Below, piece by piece: positions 1 through 11,200 of a stretch of 64,000 nt of DNA. The stretch is taken from the NCBI GenBank assembly GCA_039566865.1, contig CM076943.1:47328124-47392123 (forward strand), in the 5' to 3' direction. The position numbers and the translations under genes are program-made. Every line of letters begins with the position of its first letter. Position 1 is the stretch's first letter. The DNA is from Aurelia coerulea (lineage: Eukaryota > Cnidaria > Scyphozoa > Semaeostomeae > Ulmaridae). Under the pieces are notes generated by a model that ran no database searches, was not told the origin of the DNA, and was given only the letters and a program-made list of their open reading frames with translations.

Positions 1-293
1 CTCGTTCTTCCTCCTAAGAGGATAGCCCGTGCTGAAGCGTGCAGAAGAGCGTAAGGCAGAAATGTTAGGAACATTTTTTCGTGATTTTGGGCGCGTTTTG
101 AATGTTTCTTGAAGAGGCTTTCTCGAAAAAATCCTTTGTAATTTTAGAACGAAATAACCGATTTTAGTCAAGTAAATTTTAAAGTAGATTTGAGCATGTC
201 TACCATTGAATTATATATTTGCCGATATCATCGTCTCGATATCCAGGGAGCCATGGCCTTTCAAATGGGGATTCTTTTTATTGACTCAACCGG
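1..293. mobile_element. Right part of a mariner-like TIR element (subfamily C)
   Basis: It matches 31590-31840 and 20330-20555 (shared phrase TTTGCCGATATCATCG) and ends TTGACTCAACCGG beside a TA. The window edge cuts off its left side. Confidence 0.65.
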
Positions 294-1030
294 TAGATCT
301 AAACATCTGCCTCTTGGATTTTATTTCATCTAATTTAGAGATGAGCAGCAACGTCACTACTCTCGTATATTTAGGGTAGACTCATGAAATAGTCCTAGTT
401 ATCGCAACAACAACAACAATAATATCAACAACAACAACAACAACAACAACATATGTTTTGCTCAAACTGGGACTTATCGACTTTTACATCAAAAAAGGGG
501 GACGAAAAGAAACAAAGGGAACAAGATTCAAACAAACAAAGATTCAAAGAAAGAAAGAAAGAAACAAAGATTCTTCTATTCACGTTGACAAGAGGTTGTT
601 AGTTCGTAATCATGGCAACTTTACGGCACTAGAAATAGTTAGTCAGCTGTGGTGAGCTAAGTGGAGCTAAAGTGGCCTTCAAAATGAGGAAATTCTGATT
701 GAAACTGAAATGTTTCCTGATTCTTGAATTGAGCAAACATTCATCTGGATACTTGTGGCTTTTGTTCATTGCTAACGTCACTCGAAACTTGAATTTTGCC
801 GAAATATTTGATTTTCAGTCACCAATCGATGTTCACTCATGATCAATTGTGAGAAAATAATCGACTTTCATAGACCATCTTGAAAAGAAACCGGAATGCC
901 ATTGAAAATAGTGATCGACTATTCTACTATCCTGTCTACTACCCATTACTAGAATTCCATTCTATTGCTACCATTTTCCGTTCCTGCCTATGATGTAATT
1001 ATTACATTCAAGCCTTCGATTTAATTGCCA
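294..1030. other. AT-rich stretch with a CAA microsatellite; no gene seen
   Basis: A (CAA)n tract lies at about 405-450, followed by purine-rich sequence (GAAAGAAAGAAAG at 547-565). A 65-codon ORF here has low-complexity composition and no family resemblance. Confidence 0.6.
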
Positions 1031-1039
1031 ACTCTGCAT

Positions 1040-1247
1040 AACAAGGGCAGATTTTTTAATACAATAGCAACAGTTGCGTTTGATTGACACCTCAATTCAA
1101 AGCGATTAGCGAATGCAGACAAAGGAAATTCTCTCAACCAGTAATTCAAAACAAACAAAGCCGCAAATTTTTCCCCGAAACTAGTAGGGCAAACTCTCGC
1201 CTTGTGCAAGCGAAAGGTGGTTTTTAAGAGAAGTTATGTGCTTATAG
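1040..1247. mobile_element. Terminal repeat of a MULE-like foldback family
   Basis: It begins AACAAGGGCAGAT, the same outer end as the complete elements at 9568-10164 and 47067-47684, and runs inward with the same sequence through TTGTGCAAGCGAAAGGTGG. The inverse of this arm lies at 9353-9549. ACTCTGCAT precedes it at 1031-1039. Confidence 0.65.
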
Positions 1248-2790
1248 CAAAAGAAGGAGGGTAAATCTAAAGTTCTGTCGCTTAGATTATGTTTATTTGA
1301 TTCAAGAGCCGAGCAGAAGGCATTGTAATTCTCGCGTCTTTAGGGCTTAAAATGAAACGATTACAAAACAGCTCCTAAATCAAATAAACATAGATTTTTT
1401 ACATCCATTGCGCAGTGCTCCGGATGAATAAGAGTGGTTTTGAGTTGATACCGGATTCGACCATTTACAGGATATCGGATTGTTTCATGCCACTCTCAGA
1501 GCGTTTAACGGTGTGAAGTACATAGGATTGGTGCATTCTCGTGTTTCCCTCAACTCAACTGATGTGTCGCTTCAACTACTGAAGGAAAAATAACAACCAA
1601 TTCAATTCAATGAGTTATGTGTAGGGACTTAAATCGTGACTCTAGGTAAATCCCCCTCTGCACGAAAAAGCTTTTTCGTGCAAACAGAGCCCCAATTAGC
1701 CTGCGTGCAGACTCTACTGATTCCCTGAAGAAAAGTGAGGTTCCTAGCTAAGCCCCAATCCGATATGATATGAAGCAATATGGTGTGGGGATTGAACGTC
1801 CAGCCCGGGGGGAAGGTACATAACATGTTGAGGGTACGGTATATGCCGCCCATTTGCGTGGGTTTTTGACTCAAAATTCTCTAAACAAGGGTCCTCTTTC
1901 GGCAAATTTTCTTAAACATGGGCTCAGTTTGGCTGAAATCAGCAAAAATCGTTGAAAATGGGTAGTTTTCCACCAAAATTCACCATAAAAGTGAGAACAA
2001 AGGCAAATTTTGGCACTTAGAAGAGGGTGGCTTTCTGAAAACCGGATGGCAGACCTTCATCCATCCCCAGGTCGTGTACGCCCCCAAAGCATCCAGCAAG
2101 ACGTCAGTTCTCTGTCAAATAACTTACATCAATCAGTTGGACTTTTCTTCTCAAAGACTCCTCTATGAAGGCTAATAAACCACAAGTTTGTCTGGTTAAG
2201 TCCCGAATAACGGATCTTTCACTGTCCCTAAACGGGTTTGCCAAATTTAAATTAACGTCCAATTAGTTAAAACCAGAGTAGGCGTGTACTGATAGCAAGA
2301 ATATGCGAACAGTAACCGTATTGTGTTGATTCTGATGCAAACACGGTTCATAGAAATGCTATAGTTGCAAAGTAACGTCAAATTTGCTATGGTGAAGTGA
2401 AGGTAAAGTTGCGGTGTTTAGCGCCAAATGCTGGATCGCTGGGATCGCACATAAAGGGGTCCTGATCTGTAGAGTATTTTGAAAGGGAAACGAAGTTTTT
2501 TGGACTTTTCATGCAACTGTAAATTATGTAAGGATTTTATTGTAAATTTAGGTTACATTTAGGTTGAGAACTATCAATAATTTTTGTATTAATAATGGTT
2601 GGCATTAATTAGCCTAGTGCTATACACTACGCCAACCTTAAAGAAAGTAATAATAATGATAATGATAAATAATTATTATTATTATTATTATTATCATTAT
2701 TATTATCATTAAAACAAAACCATCATCAAAAATAACAGAAAAAGGTATATAAAAAACAAAACTGTTAAAAGCAATGCGTTTCGATTATAA
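1248..2790. other. Non-coding stretch with microsatellite; no gene seen
   Basis: AT-rich sequence containing an (ATT/TAA)n tract at about 2640-2715. ORFs are short and show no codon or family signal. Confidence 0.55.
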
Positions 2791-2794
2791 AATC

Positions 2795-2970
2795 TTCATC
2801 ATTATTATTATTATTATTATTATCGCAGAATTGAGAAGACCGAATCGAGTCCATGACCCAATGTCATGACGCTCAAGTGGTGGGGCTCTACCCGGGATCG
2901 AACCTTGTCCGCCTGACTGTTCTGGCTGCAGGGTCAGAGGATTACAGCACTCCACCATAACATCTTCATG
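2795..2970 (-). mobile_element. tRNA-derived SINE with trinucleotide tail
   Basis: On the minus strand the head has an A-box-like TGGTGGAGTGC and a good B box, GGTTCGATCCC, about 50 bp apart, followed by a unique body and an (ATA)n tail (2795-2823 on the plus strand). The spacing is right for a Pol III promoter, but the cloverleaf is degenerate, so a SINE fits better than a tRNA gene. Confidence 0.6.
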
Positions 2971-3059
2971 GTGATGGTGAAAATCCACTTTGTAAAAACT
3001 TATGTTTAAACCCTTGCTGCAGAAAGGATTCTAAATTAAGTGGTCTTACAGCCAGGTCG

Positions 3060-3700
3060 CTGACAAATTTGGATTTCCACTTCAAATTTGATGCATTTTT
3101 GTTTTTTGTTTTTTGTTTTATATATACAGTATTCCATCTAAAAATTTACATGACAAATGACGACCTACATTACTTAACCTGCTTTACAACACTACGACTA
3201 CGATACCAAGAGGAGCAAAATACTATGTCAACCCCGAGGCCTTAAAAAACATCGAAAAAGTACATTTATATAATCTAGACATTACTACGAAAAAAAGGGG
3301 AAAAAAGATACTGCAAAGAAAATGTACTTAATAGTTGCGTAGCTTGTGACAAAGTTTAAAATGAGCTCAATCTAACCGACCAGTTTTTTGAATAAATTGT
3401 AATGTTAGCTCGATTTTGTTCCTGTTAACATCATTAGGGAGGTTTTTATCACCATACAGTAAGAGCTGTGTTAGAACCTCTCATTTGAAAAATTAACATG
3501 TCCAAGTGGTCGTAATAATGGAAGTATTCCAGCAAGAAGGTTTCGTCGTTTGAGCCCAAAGGAATGGCAAAGCAACAAAAAGTGCTCCGTATCCTCAACA
3601 CCGTCGTTCGTAGGGCACATTGGGTTTACAGTATCCTTCAAATTATGCCTGAATTTGTGAAAGTTCAATTTGCTGAGACCCACTCTAAGAACTTTGCTGT
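3060..3700 (-). mobile_element. 3' fragment of a CR1/jockey-like LINE
   Basis: The minus strand encodes GLSKLNFHKFRHNLKDTVNP and PTNDGVEDTEHFLLLC, nearly the same as the C-terminus of the LINE at 43655-45870, followed by a 3'-UTR-like tail with the phrase CTACGATACCAAGAGGAGCA. A frameshift or stop precedes the alignment. It is 5'-truncated. Confidence 0.8.
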
Positions 3701-5148
3701 AGCGTATTTTTGTTTTAGAATCTGTTCACAGTTACCCAATATAAAGTTAGTCAAAGATTTAGCATGTTTCAAATGTTTCAAAATTTCCAAATTCTATGAC
3801 TTATTTCTTTGAACTGAATCGCTTCAAAGAAACTTCAGCTATTTCGTAATTATTCTACCGTTGGGCTTTTCGGAAGTCGTCTTTCCTATTTTCTGAATTT
3901 GAGTGTTTTCCTTCTTCTTTTAAGAATTCAAGGAAACTATTGACGAAACCTTAAAGCCATCGCATTTTCTAAATTTTTTGACAAAACTTGAAATAGTTTT
4001 CAAGAAATGTATGGGCTATGGATACTTACAATATGGTATCAAGCAAACATCTGTCACCCTTCTGGTCAACGATTTTGAAATTTTTATGACGTCACACCCT
4101 CAAATAGGTTGACATATGAAACACGCTGTAGTTTCGAAAAATAGTGAGGATTTGCAAAAGTCAAAATGTAAAATCATAGCAAAGCGGTTAAAGGCCATCT
4201 GACTTATTCATGATTAGCTGAAGATTGTAAAAAGGAGATTAAAAATTGGTGTGGCAGGATAAACAGAAGAGAATTGGAAAGAGATCGTTTTCGAATTGAA
4301 TTGAATTTTTCTCAGTTGACAAATTGAAGGAGTCTGGGTTCTAGCACCGTTCCTTTGTCTAAGCTTTGCTCTCTGAACAAGGTTTGAAGTTCTCTTATTT
4401 TCTGTTTGATCCCCGTAAGACACTTCATCAAGTTTTCCCATAAAAAATGCGATTTTCCATTAATATATTGTTTACTTCTTGCAAGACCTATTTTCAACAA
4501 TGCTCCTTTGTTTAGAGCTTAAAATTCCAAGTATCATTTGTCTTTTAAATCCTTGGGAGCCCGTAATGGTTATTGAAGGGCACTTTGGGTACACTCTTCC
4601 AGTGTGAACGTGGGCTAGAGACGGAAAGTCTATTTTTTATAAAAAATTCCCTAGAAATCTAAAAAAATCCTCTATTTTTTCCTCGAAAACAAATATCGCA
4701 AGAATTTTATCAACTAAAGTACCCAGTGTACCAAGAGGTTATTTGCTCCTGTGACAGAACCAGCAAGAGCAACGAATTCACCTCAATTCATTTTGATGAC
4801 CTATCGAAAACATTACTTTAATGGACTGACGTAGCCTGTGTTCCAGACCACTTGGAAAGGAAAGTGGTCTGTGTAACCAAGCACTAATCCGTGTTCAGAC
4901 GATGAATTGAATTGCGAAATAATTAAGGGCATTCTTTCACGGATCTGATTGGCTGCAATGAAGTCAGTGATCAACACAACGGATGTCTTTGTGAACATGT
5001 GTGTTTGAAACAAACCAGGGCTGATCGTTATCACTTTGCACGGGCGTAAAAACTCAGTAGGATTAGCAGGCATTCAAATCTCCTATTCTTTCATCGTAAA
5101 AAGTCAATAGGATTAGCAGACATTGAAATTTTCTATCATTTTTATTGT
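3701..5148. other. No gene seen
   Basis: AT-rich sequence. At about 4920-4990 a segment (CACGGATCTGATTGGCTGCA) resembles one arm of the TTAA element at 6933-7097. A minus-strand open stretch at 4310-4500 is readable but matches no family I know. Confidence 0.5.
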
Positions 5149-5156
5149 AATGTGAG

Positions 5157-5471
5157 AAGTGGCGGATTTAGGGGGGGGGACAAGTGGGGGCAACTGCCCC
5201 CCCTTCACGATGAAAATTCAGTTTGGCGCCCCTATTTTGGAGAGAAAGGCGCCCCTCATCCTGACTCTAACGCACAATTTTCTAACTGTTTCGATTTAGA
5301 TATGGGGAAAACTTATTAATCAAGGCATTATTTAGTAGTAAATCAAAGAATTTCCTATTAAAAGTGTCAAAAAATTTTCGCGCGCCTTCGGCGCGCTCAC
5401 TTTTCCATCATATTTTTGGCGCCCTCTTTGCAAGTTGCCCCCCCTTCAGCTTCGGGCTGGATCCGCCCTTG
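5157..5471. mobile_element. hAT-type miniature element with 8-bp target duplication
   Basis: The ends AAGTGGCGGATTTAGG and CTGGATCCGCCCTTG are imperfect inverse repeats. AATGTGAG stands on each side (5149-5156 and 5472-5479), a perfect 8-bp duplication typical of hAT elements. The 315-bp interior is non-coding, with GC-rich blocks such as GGCGCCCC. Confidence 0.8.
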
Positions 5472-6000
5472 AATGTGAGTTCTTCAGATGAGACAGGCTT
5501 TTCTTTTGATAACAAAACAAATAGTGATTATGCGAATTATTAGTTGCATATATTAATTTTTCTTCAGATTCCGAAGAAAATTTGTGAACACAGATTAGGG
5601 CTTGGTTACACAGCTTCTCAAGTGGTCTGACTGACGGAGCATTACAAGGTTTTTGGCACACCGTTTGGCAATGGTTTTCCGGGTGGTTTTCGCTGATTTT
5701 AGTTTTGTGAAGGAAAAAATGAGTTTCGGAAAAATAAAATTAACCTTGTCTGCAGCACCATGATTATTGATTTAGATTTAATTTCCTGAAAACTGACCTT
5801 CTTTCATTTCTGTGAAACATTATCACAAGTTTGCTTTTTGGAGACAAAAGCAATTTCAAAGAGGAAACTGTTCACTTTAGGTTTAAATGAGTAATTATGA
5901 TAAGTTTATATGGTATATTAGCAATGGTTTCGCATTATGTTACAGCACTTGGTAAACGCCAACAATAGACCTTTCAACTGTTTAGAAAAAGGTTCTGGAA

Positions 6001-6721
6001 TTAAAGGGGCAGTCAGACGCGAAATGCGGGTAGCAGATTCTGCGTGTCACAATCCAATTCATATAGGCCTAAATACCAAAACATGTCTACTGTACTTCTT
6101 TGTTTGCTGTAATTTTGATGAAATTAATTGAGCAATGAATCCAGTAGTGTTTGTGAAGGTTCTATTCACCTTTCGGTTTCACCATGCATAATAAATCTGA
6201 CTCAAAAACAATATTCTTTGGTGAGTTTCTTGCCCACTTCGACTCGTAGATTATCTCTTCGCAGCTTCAAAGTTGCTTCAGTAAGATCACTGTTTATACG
6301 ACTTTCAGGAATTTGTGATAGACAAAATAACTTTGTAAATACATGAAATCGACATGGACGAACAATACCTGTCAATAGACCTTTTAGCTATTCTATAAAC
6401 GAGTCTGGATCGAACGTTATTTTTATACATTTTCATCTGCGACGTTCGATCGAGTGGCGATAGAGCTTCTATCACTATTGTGCACATTCGGAAATTCTAC
6501 AAAATGTAGCAAAATATCGTTCGATTCTGATTCTTTTCAGAATAGCTAAAAGGTCTATTAAATCCTTGAGATTGTCAAGAGCAAAATCGATGGAGATGGA
6601 TTGAAATATGCGATAATCCCATTCAAAATGTCCATTGATGAGTCGATGCTAAGCCTAAGCACTTTTCATACAAATAGAATGAAAATGTCCCGCGCAACGT
6701 CACATCTGACTGCCCCTTTAA
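6001..6721. mobile_element. TTAA-flanked TIR element with a nested insert
   Basis: TTAAAGGGGCAGTCAGA at the left and TCTGACTGCCCCTTTAA at the right are perfect inverses, and TTAA is the piggyBac-type target. A second TIR element (AATAGACCTTTTAGCTATTC, about 6374-6559) sits inside. Neither carries a transposase. Confidence 0.75.
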
Positions 6722-6932
6722 TTACGTGTTTCTCGTAAATTCTGTATTGTCGAATGTTCAAATGTAAGGTTTGTTCTAATGTAAAGATAACATTGATAGA
6801 TGTGTATCCCGTTATTCTCGAAACAAAATATAATCCAAGAGTACAAAGGTTTGGCAATGTTTCATGGGCTAGATCTTTTGTTAATGACTTCAACATCACA
6901 ACTAGCCAATCACGGCCACGACAGTGTGCCTT

Positions 6933-7097
6933 TAAAGGCAGTCTGTCACGCATCTGATTGGGTGATAATGACAATATGAAGAATAGGAGAATTGTAAAGC
7001 CCTCTTTTGTTCCAAATATACAAATTCACTAACACATCCGTTGTGTTGAGCTCTGATTTTCTTGCAGCCAATCAGATGCATGACAGATTGCCTTTAA
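6933..7097. mobile_element. 165-bp TTAA-flanked TIR element
   Basis: TTAAAGGCAGTCTGTCACGC and GCATGACAGATTGCCTTTAA are inverse repeats, with a CTGATTGG/CCAATCAG extension. Its right TTAA (7094-7097) is also the left TTAA of the next element. Confidence 0.75.
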
Positions 7098-7655
7098 CCC
7101 TATTTTGGTTGGGGGGCCTAGTAGACTTTTTGTTATAACTCTGCCGGGAGAACAATTACAGCCCGGAAACTTTCTGACTTTTTGCTGCTACTTATTATGC
7201 AACGTCTCAAGAAGTTTTATAAAATATTTTCACAAATGAGGGAGAGGGAGACAATTTTCCGGACCTGACTCTGTCAAAATCGCCAATTCTCAAATGTTAA
7301 TTTTCGCGAAAAAAGTAGCAAAATCGCAATATATTGCAAAGATACTTTGATGTAATCTATCATAATTTTCATGTTTGGATGGAAATTATGCTCCAAATTA
7401 AATTTTATCGCATTTTTCCTGATTTTGACCGATTTGCCACTTTTCTTGACCACACAAAGAAAAATGCTGACGCAAGCAATAATGGCGGCTAATTTTTGGT
7501 TAACTTTCATATTTTCATAAAGTACATGCCTGGGGCTATTATTACACCCAATTTGGTTGCTCTATCTATTTCCAGTCAAGAGTTAGGAAGGGGGGGGGCT
7601 TTTTGGCCCCCCCCAACCAAAATAGGACGTGTCAGATAGCCCAACCACTATAGGG
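7098..7655. mobile_element. piggyBac-like (TTAA) element, G-rich ends
   Basis: It begins CCCTATTTTGGTTGGGGGG after a TTAA and ends CCACTATAGGG before a TTAA (7656-7659). Inside the right end is CCCCCCAACCAAAATAGG, an inverse of the left end. Copies of the family lie at 12494-13078, 57602-58107, 56248-56976 and in the mosaic at 46990-50200. No transposase is present. Confidence 0.8.
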
Positions 7656-7659
7656 TTAA

Positions 7660-8290
7660 GTTTCTCTGAGGAGTAGGTCTATCCTTTCATCCAGCTTTCA
7701 GAAATAAAGCATGAAGTTTTTAATTCATACCCTCAACATAGACTGATTACAAGTTCGTAGTTATTGCTATTGATAGACTGATGGACGCTATAACTACGAC
7801 TCATGGACTTTCACATTGAAAATCGGGACGAAATTGCTTCCCTCAATTTCATGTCCGATATCGAAACCATAGCAACGCCGTACGAAAGGCGAGTAATGGC
7901 GGTGGGCCTAAATTGTCAGCTCAATCCTCAGATAATAAAACGCCTCAAAATCGATTATTACTTGCAGTGATTAATCGATTCAGCATTAATCGATTAATCG
8001 GTTTGTCCATATGTTAATCGATTATTCGAAACATCTATTAATCGATATTCGATGGACAGGCCTATTGCACATAATCTTTTACCAAGAGGTAAAACCAAAA
8101 ATTAAAAGACCTTATTTTGAAAACTAGGGAATGCGTCACCGTGGATGACATGCGGTAGGCAAGACGGCCAAAAAGTAACATATCTAATTTTAAGAATTAT
8201 CTTTTGAGATTGATTTATGATCTGTTGAATAGGTGATAAAAACATGGTCACACCTAACTGGTCATATAACCTTATTGGATCGACAAACAC
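7660..8290. other. Dispersed repeat; no gene seen
   Basis: 7735-7920 is a diverged copy of 25005-25200 (ACTGATTACAAGTTCGTAG...CATGGACTTTCACATTGAAA). The rest is AT-rich with ATTAATCGATTAATCG-type repeats near 7970-8050. Confidence 0.6.
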
Positions 8291-8938
8291 CAGTGTGGCA
8301 AAGCATGGGAATCATTCGTCGTACATAGCCGATTGCTCGTGGCCCATGGTCGAAACCGCCAAAACCTCATTTTCACGGACCAATCAGACGGCTAAAAAGC
8401 GAAGGAGACAAAAGAAACCCGTGAAGATTTCCTGAATTTTACCTACCTTCATAAAACGCAACCAGGACAAAAAACTGCTTGAGATTTCCCGACTTTTTTT
8501 AAAGCAATCTACTCTCCAGATGTTTGGGAGTACAAGTTTGGATGCCGGTTAAAATATCTTCAGGTTTTATCAAGAGGCTTTATCACCTGACTTGAAGTCG
8601 CATAAACAGGTGTCGACAAGCCTTCGCCGATTTTGTCTATTGGAGAGGCAATAACTCCGCCAATCCTGAAGATATTTTAACCGGCATCCAAACTTGTACT
8701 CCCAAACATCTGGAGAGTAGATTGCTTTTAAAAAAGTCGGGAAATCTCAAGCAGTTTTTTGTCCTGGTTGCGTTTTATGAAGGTAAGTAAAATTTAGGAA
8801 ATCTTCACGGGTTTCTTTTGTCTCCTTCGCTTTTTAGCCGTCTGATTGGTCCGTGAAAATGAGGTTTTGGCGGTTTCGACCATGGGCCACGAGCAATCGG
8901 CTATGTACGACCAATGATTCCTATGCTGTGTGGCAAAT
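8291..8938. repeat. Long near-perfect palindrome, about 650 bp
   Basis: The left arm (8291 to about 8567) runs from CCAGTGTGGCAAAGCATGGG to GGTTAAAATATCTTCAGG. The right arm (about 8663-8938) is its reverse complement with only scattered mismatches and one or two single-base indels. The loop of about 95 bp is unique. The high identity over about 275 bp implies a young element or gene conversion between arms. It is non-coding. Confidence 0.9.
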
Positions 8939-9352
8939 GACCTGGATTTTGGACAAGACGGCCTCACATATGGAGCAGTAGACTTACGACAACATATACC
9001 GAATGTCCCAAAATGATTTACACGTAATGTCTAAACATTGAAAAGGCTTAAAAAACATTGTTTTGAAATGTTCACATTGGCACAGGTAGTGAACATGAAG
9101 ATTGTTATGGAACCTCTAAGAAACTCATAAGAAATTCTGAGTACTCAAAATCTGATAATTTTAAGAAACTGTCACTACTGGCCCAAATTCTTAGTTTCTT
9201 TGTTTGAAGAAACGATAATAAAGTCAAATAAGAAATATAAGAGGTATTACCAACCGGCTACTCCTCAGCATGTTCTTACTGCTCTCGAGGACTGGGGCAG
9301 AGTCTGTTGTAGTTTATGATCACCACATTGAGGGAACCTTTTGTTAATGTTA
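8939..9352. other. No gene seen
   Basis: AT-rich sequence without recognisable ORFs or strong repeats. Confidence 0.5.
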
Positions 9353-9549
9353 TATGAATTACAAGAAACCACCTTTCGTTTGCACAAGGCGAGAGTTTGA
9401 CCTACTAGTTTCGGGAAAACTTTTGCGGCTTTGTTCGTTTTGAATTACTGGTTGAGAGAATTTCCTTTGTCTGCAGTCACTAATCGCTTTGAATCGAGGT
9501 GTCAATTAAACGCAACTGATGCTATTGTATTACGATATCCGCCATTGTT
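9353..9549. mobile_element. MULE-like terminal repeat, inverse of 1040-1247
   Basis: It starts near AAGAAACCACCTTTCG and ends ATCCGCCATTGTT at 9549, reading as the reverse complement of the arm at 1040-1247. The two arms could bound one very long element or be independent solo ends. Confidence 0.65.
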
Positions 9550-9567
9550 ACTGTTATTACTATGCAT

Positions 9568-10164
9568 AACAAGGGCAGATTTCGTAACACAATAGCATCA
9601 GTTGCTTTTGTTGAGACCTGAATTCAAAGCGATTAGCAACTGCAGACAAAAGAAATTTTCTCAACCAATAATTCAAAAAAGAAGCAAACTGCAAACGTTT
9701 CTCTGACACCCAGGTAGCTAGCTCGCTCGTTGTGCATTTCAGAAATTGTTTTCGAGACTAAAAATGAGCATATATCGAAATAAGAAGAATATATCTAAAC
9801 ATCTACCACGGGCAACTTATTTGGGTGGTTCAGAAGCTGAGCAGGAAGTGTTTTAATTACACCCAAAAATACGAGCATTGAATCGCCTCGCAATCGGCTT
9901 CTATATCAAACAGATAAATTCCCGAGGCAGATGTGTAGATAAATCCCTCTTCTTTCCATATATGCTCATTTTAGCTTTAAGAAACCATTTCTGGAATTCA
10001 CAACGAGCGCTCTTGCTACCTGGATTTCAGAGAAACTTTTGCGGCTTTGTTTGTTTTGATTTACTGGTTGAGAGAATTTCCTTTGTCTGCGATTGCTAAT
10101 CGCTTTAAATTGAGGTGTCAACAAAAGCAACTGATGCAATTGTGTTACCAAATCTGTCCTTGTT
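9568..10164. mobile_element. Complete MULE-like foldback element
   Basis: AACAAGGGCAGATTTCGTAA at the left and the inverse ending ATCTGTCCTTGTT at the right bound 597 bp with long terminal repeats (over 150 bp). The flanks ACTATGCAT (9559-9567) and ACTCTGCAT (10165-10173) differ at one base, a probable 9-bp target duplication as made by Mutator-like transposases. It is non-coding. Confidence 0.75.
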
Positions 10165-10379
10165 ACTCTGCATATCTTTCAGCAAAAAAAACCTCTTAAG
10201 TGTTCATCTCATAGGCAAAAAGCTACAAGCATCTCTTGAAACATCATGTAGCTCTATTGGTGCGTAAAAAATTCTCTCAAACACAAACAAATGTACTCTA
10301 CAATTCTACTTCTACAATTACAAATACTATGAAGGGACTCTATTTTTGATTACAAAGTCCAACTTTGTAATCTAAGAGG

Positions 10380-10435
10380 GGGCTACAGGTCAGTCAGAAG
10401 AAAGTAAGAAAGAAAGAAAGAAAGAAAGTAAGTCA
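10380..10435. repeat. GAAA/GTCA simple repeat with shared flank
   Basis: CAGTCAGAAGAAAGTAAGAA and following GAAA units, preceded by GATTACAAAGTCC-type sequence. The same flank and repeat recur at 46860-46955, so the tract belongs to a dispersed repeat. Confidence 0.65.
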
Positions 10436-10838
10436 GTCACGCTCGTTAAAAAAATTAATTAACGTTTTATCCCTGCTAATTGGCACTGAAATAAAGAAAG
10501 CGCACATAAAGCGCATACAAGACAGAAGTTTCCCGCGATCCTATAGCAACATTTGACGTCGGCTTATTTCATGTTAGAGAGATTTGACACCGTAAGATGG
10601 ATAAATCACCATGATGTTTACCCTGGCACAACAACAAATTTACTCAGAATTGGCACGTTCTTGACTTCATTAGCAGCTTAATGATGTTAAAACAATAGTT
10701 TTCTAGAACGAACGCATCATTAGCCATTTATTGATAGTACTCATTATGCAAATAACTCAACCTTGGAGGATGATGTAACCGGCGGCCTGCACAGAGGCTA
10801 GCATTCGCAGCATCACCGAAGGTAGCAGGACCGTCCAC

Positions 10839-11200
10839 CTACACAGCTACGGATGCAAACGTTGCAGGTGAATGGCCCCATTGACTGGGGGAAGGCACGT
10901 GATCACACTGAACCAAAACATCTTCATGCATATGATTCTGCACAGAGGTTATTTTCGTGACTGCTTGTCTCAAACTAGATGCCCGCGAATAGAAACGTTC
11001 TGCAGGGTTCTGCATAAACATAAGTAATTTTGCATTATCGTAAATCTCACATGACATTAAATTTGAGACATACAAGGCGCTTGATTTTCTATTGAAGGCG
11101 ACTTTAGCAGCAACACTCGTCCCTCTGACTGTAGCTAAAACAGCATCACAACGATCATTTGAGGTTATGAAGAAATCAATTTTCAGATTTTCTTATGCTT
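10839..11200 (-). other. Unrecognised coding-like open stretch
   Basis: The minus strand is open for about 120 codons, from KIDFFITSNDRCDAVLATV through ERFYSRASSLRQAVTKITS to SPATFASVAV and a stop. Composition is protein-like, with low repeat content and mixed polarity, unlike other ORFs here. An in-frame stop lies just upstream and no convincing splice acceptor was found. I do not recognise the family; it could be a relic exon or transposon-derived. Confidence 0.25.

Noticed and set aside
2824..2970. Functional tRNA gene
   Set aside because: Good B box and an A-box-like motif but no proper cloverleaf, plus a body and trinucleotide tail, so it is a SINE.
4310..4500. Minus-strand open stretch (KQKIRELQTLFREQ)
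   Set aside because: Protein-like in part, but short, with no splice sites or family match; not enough to call a gene.
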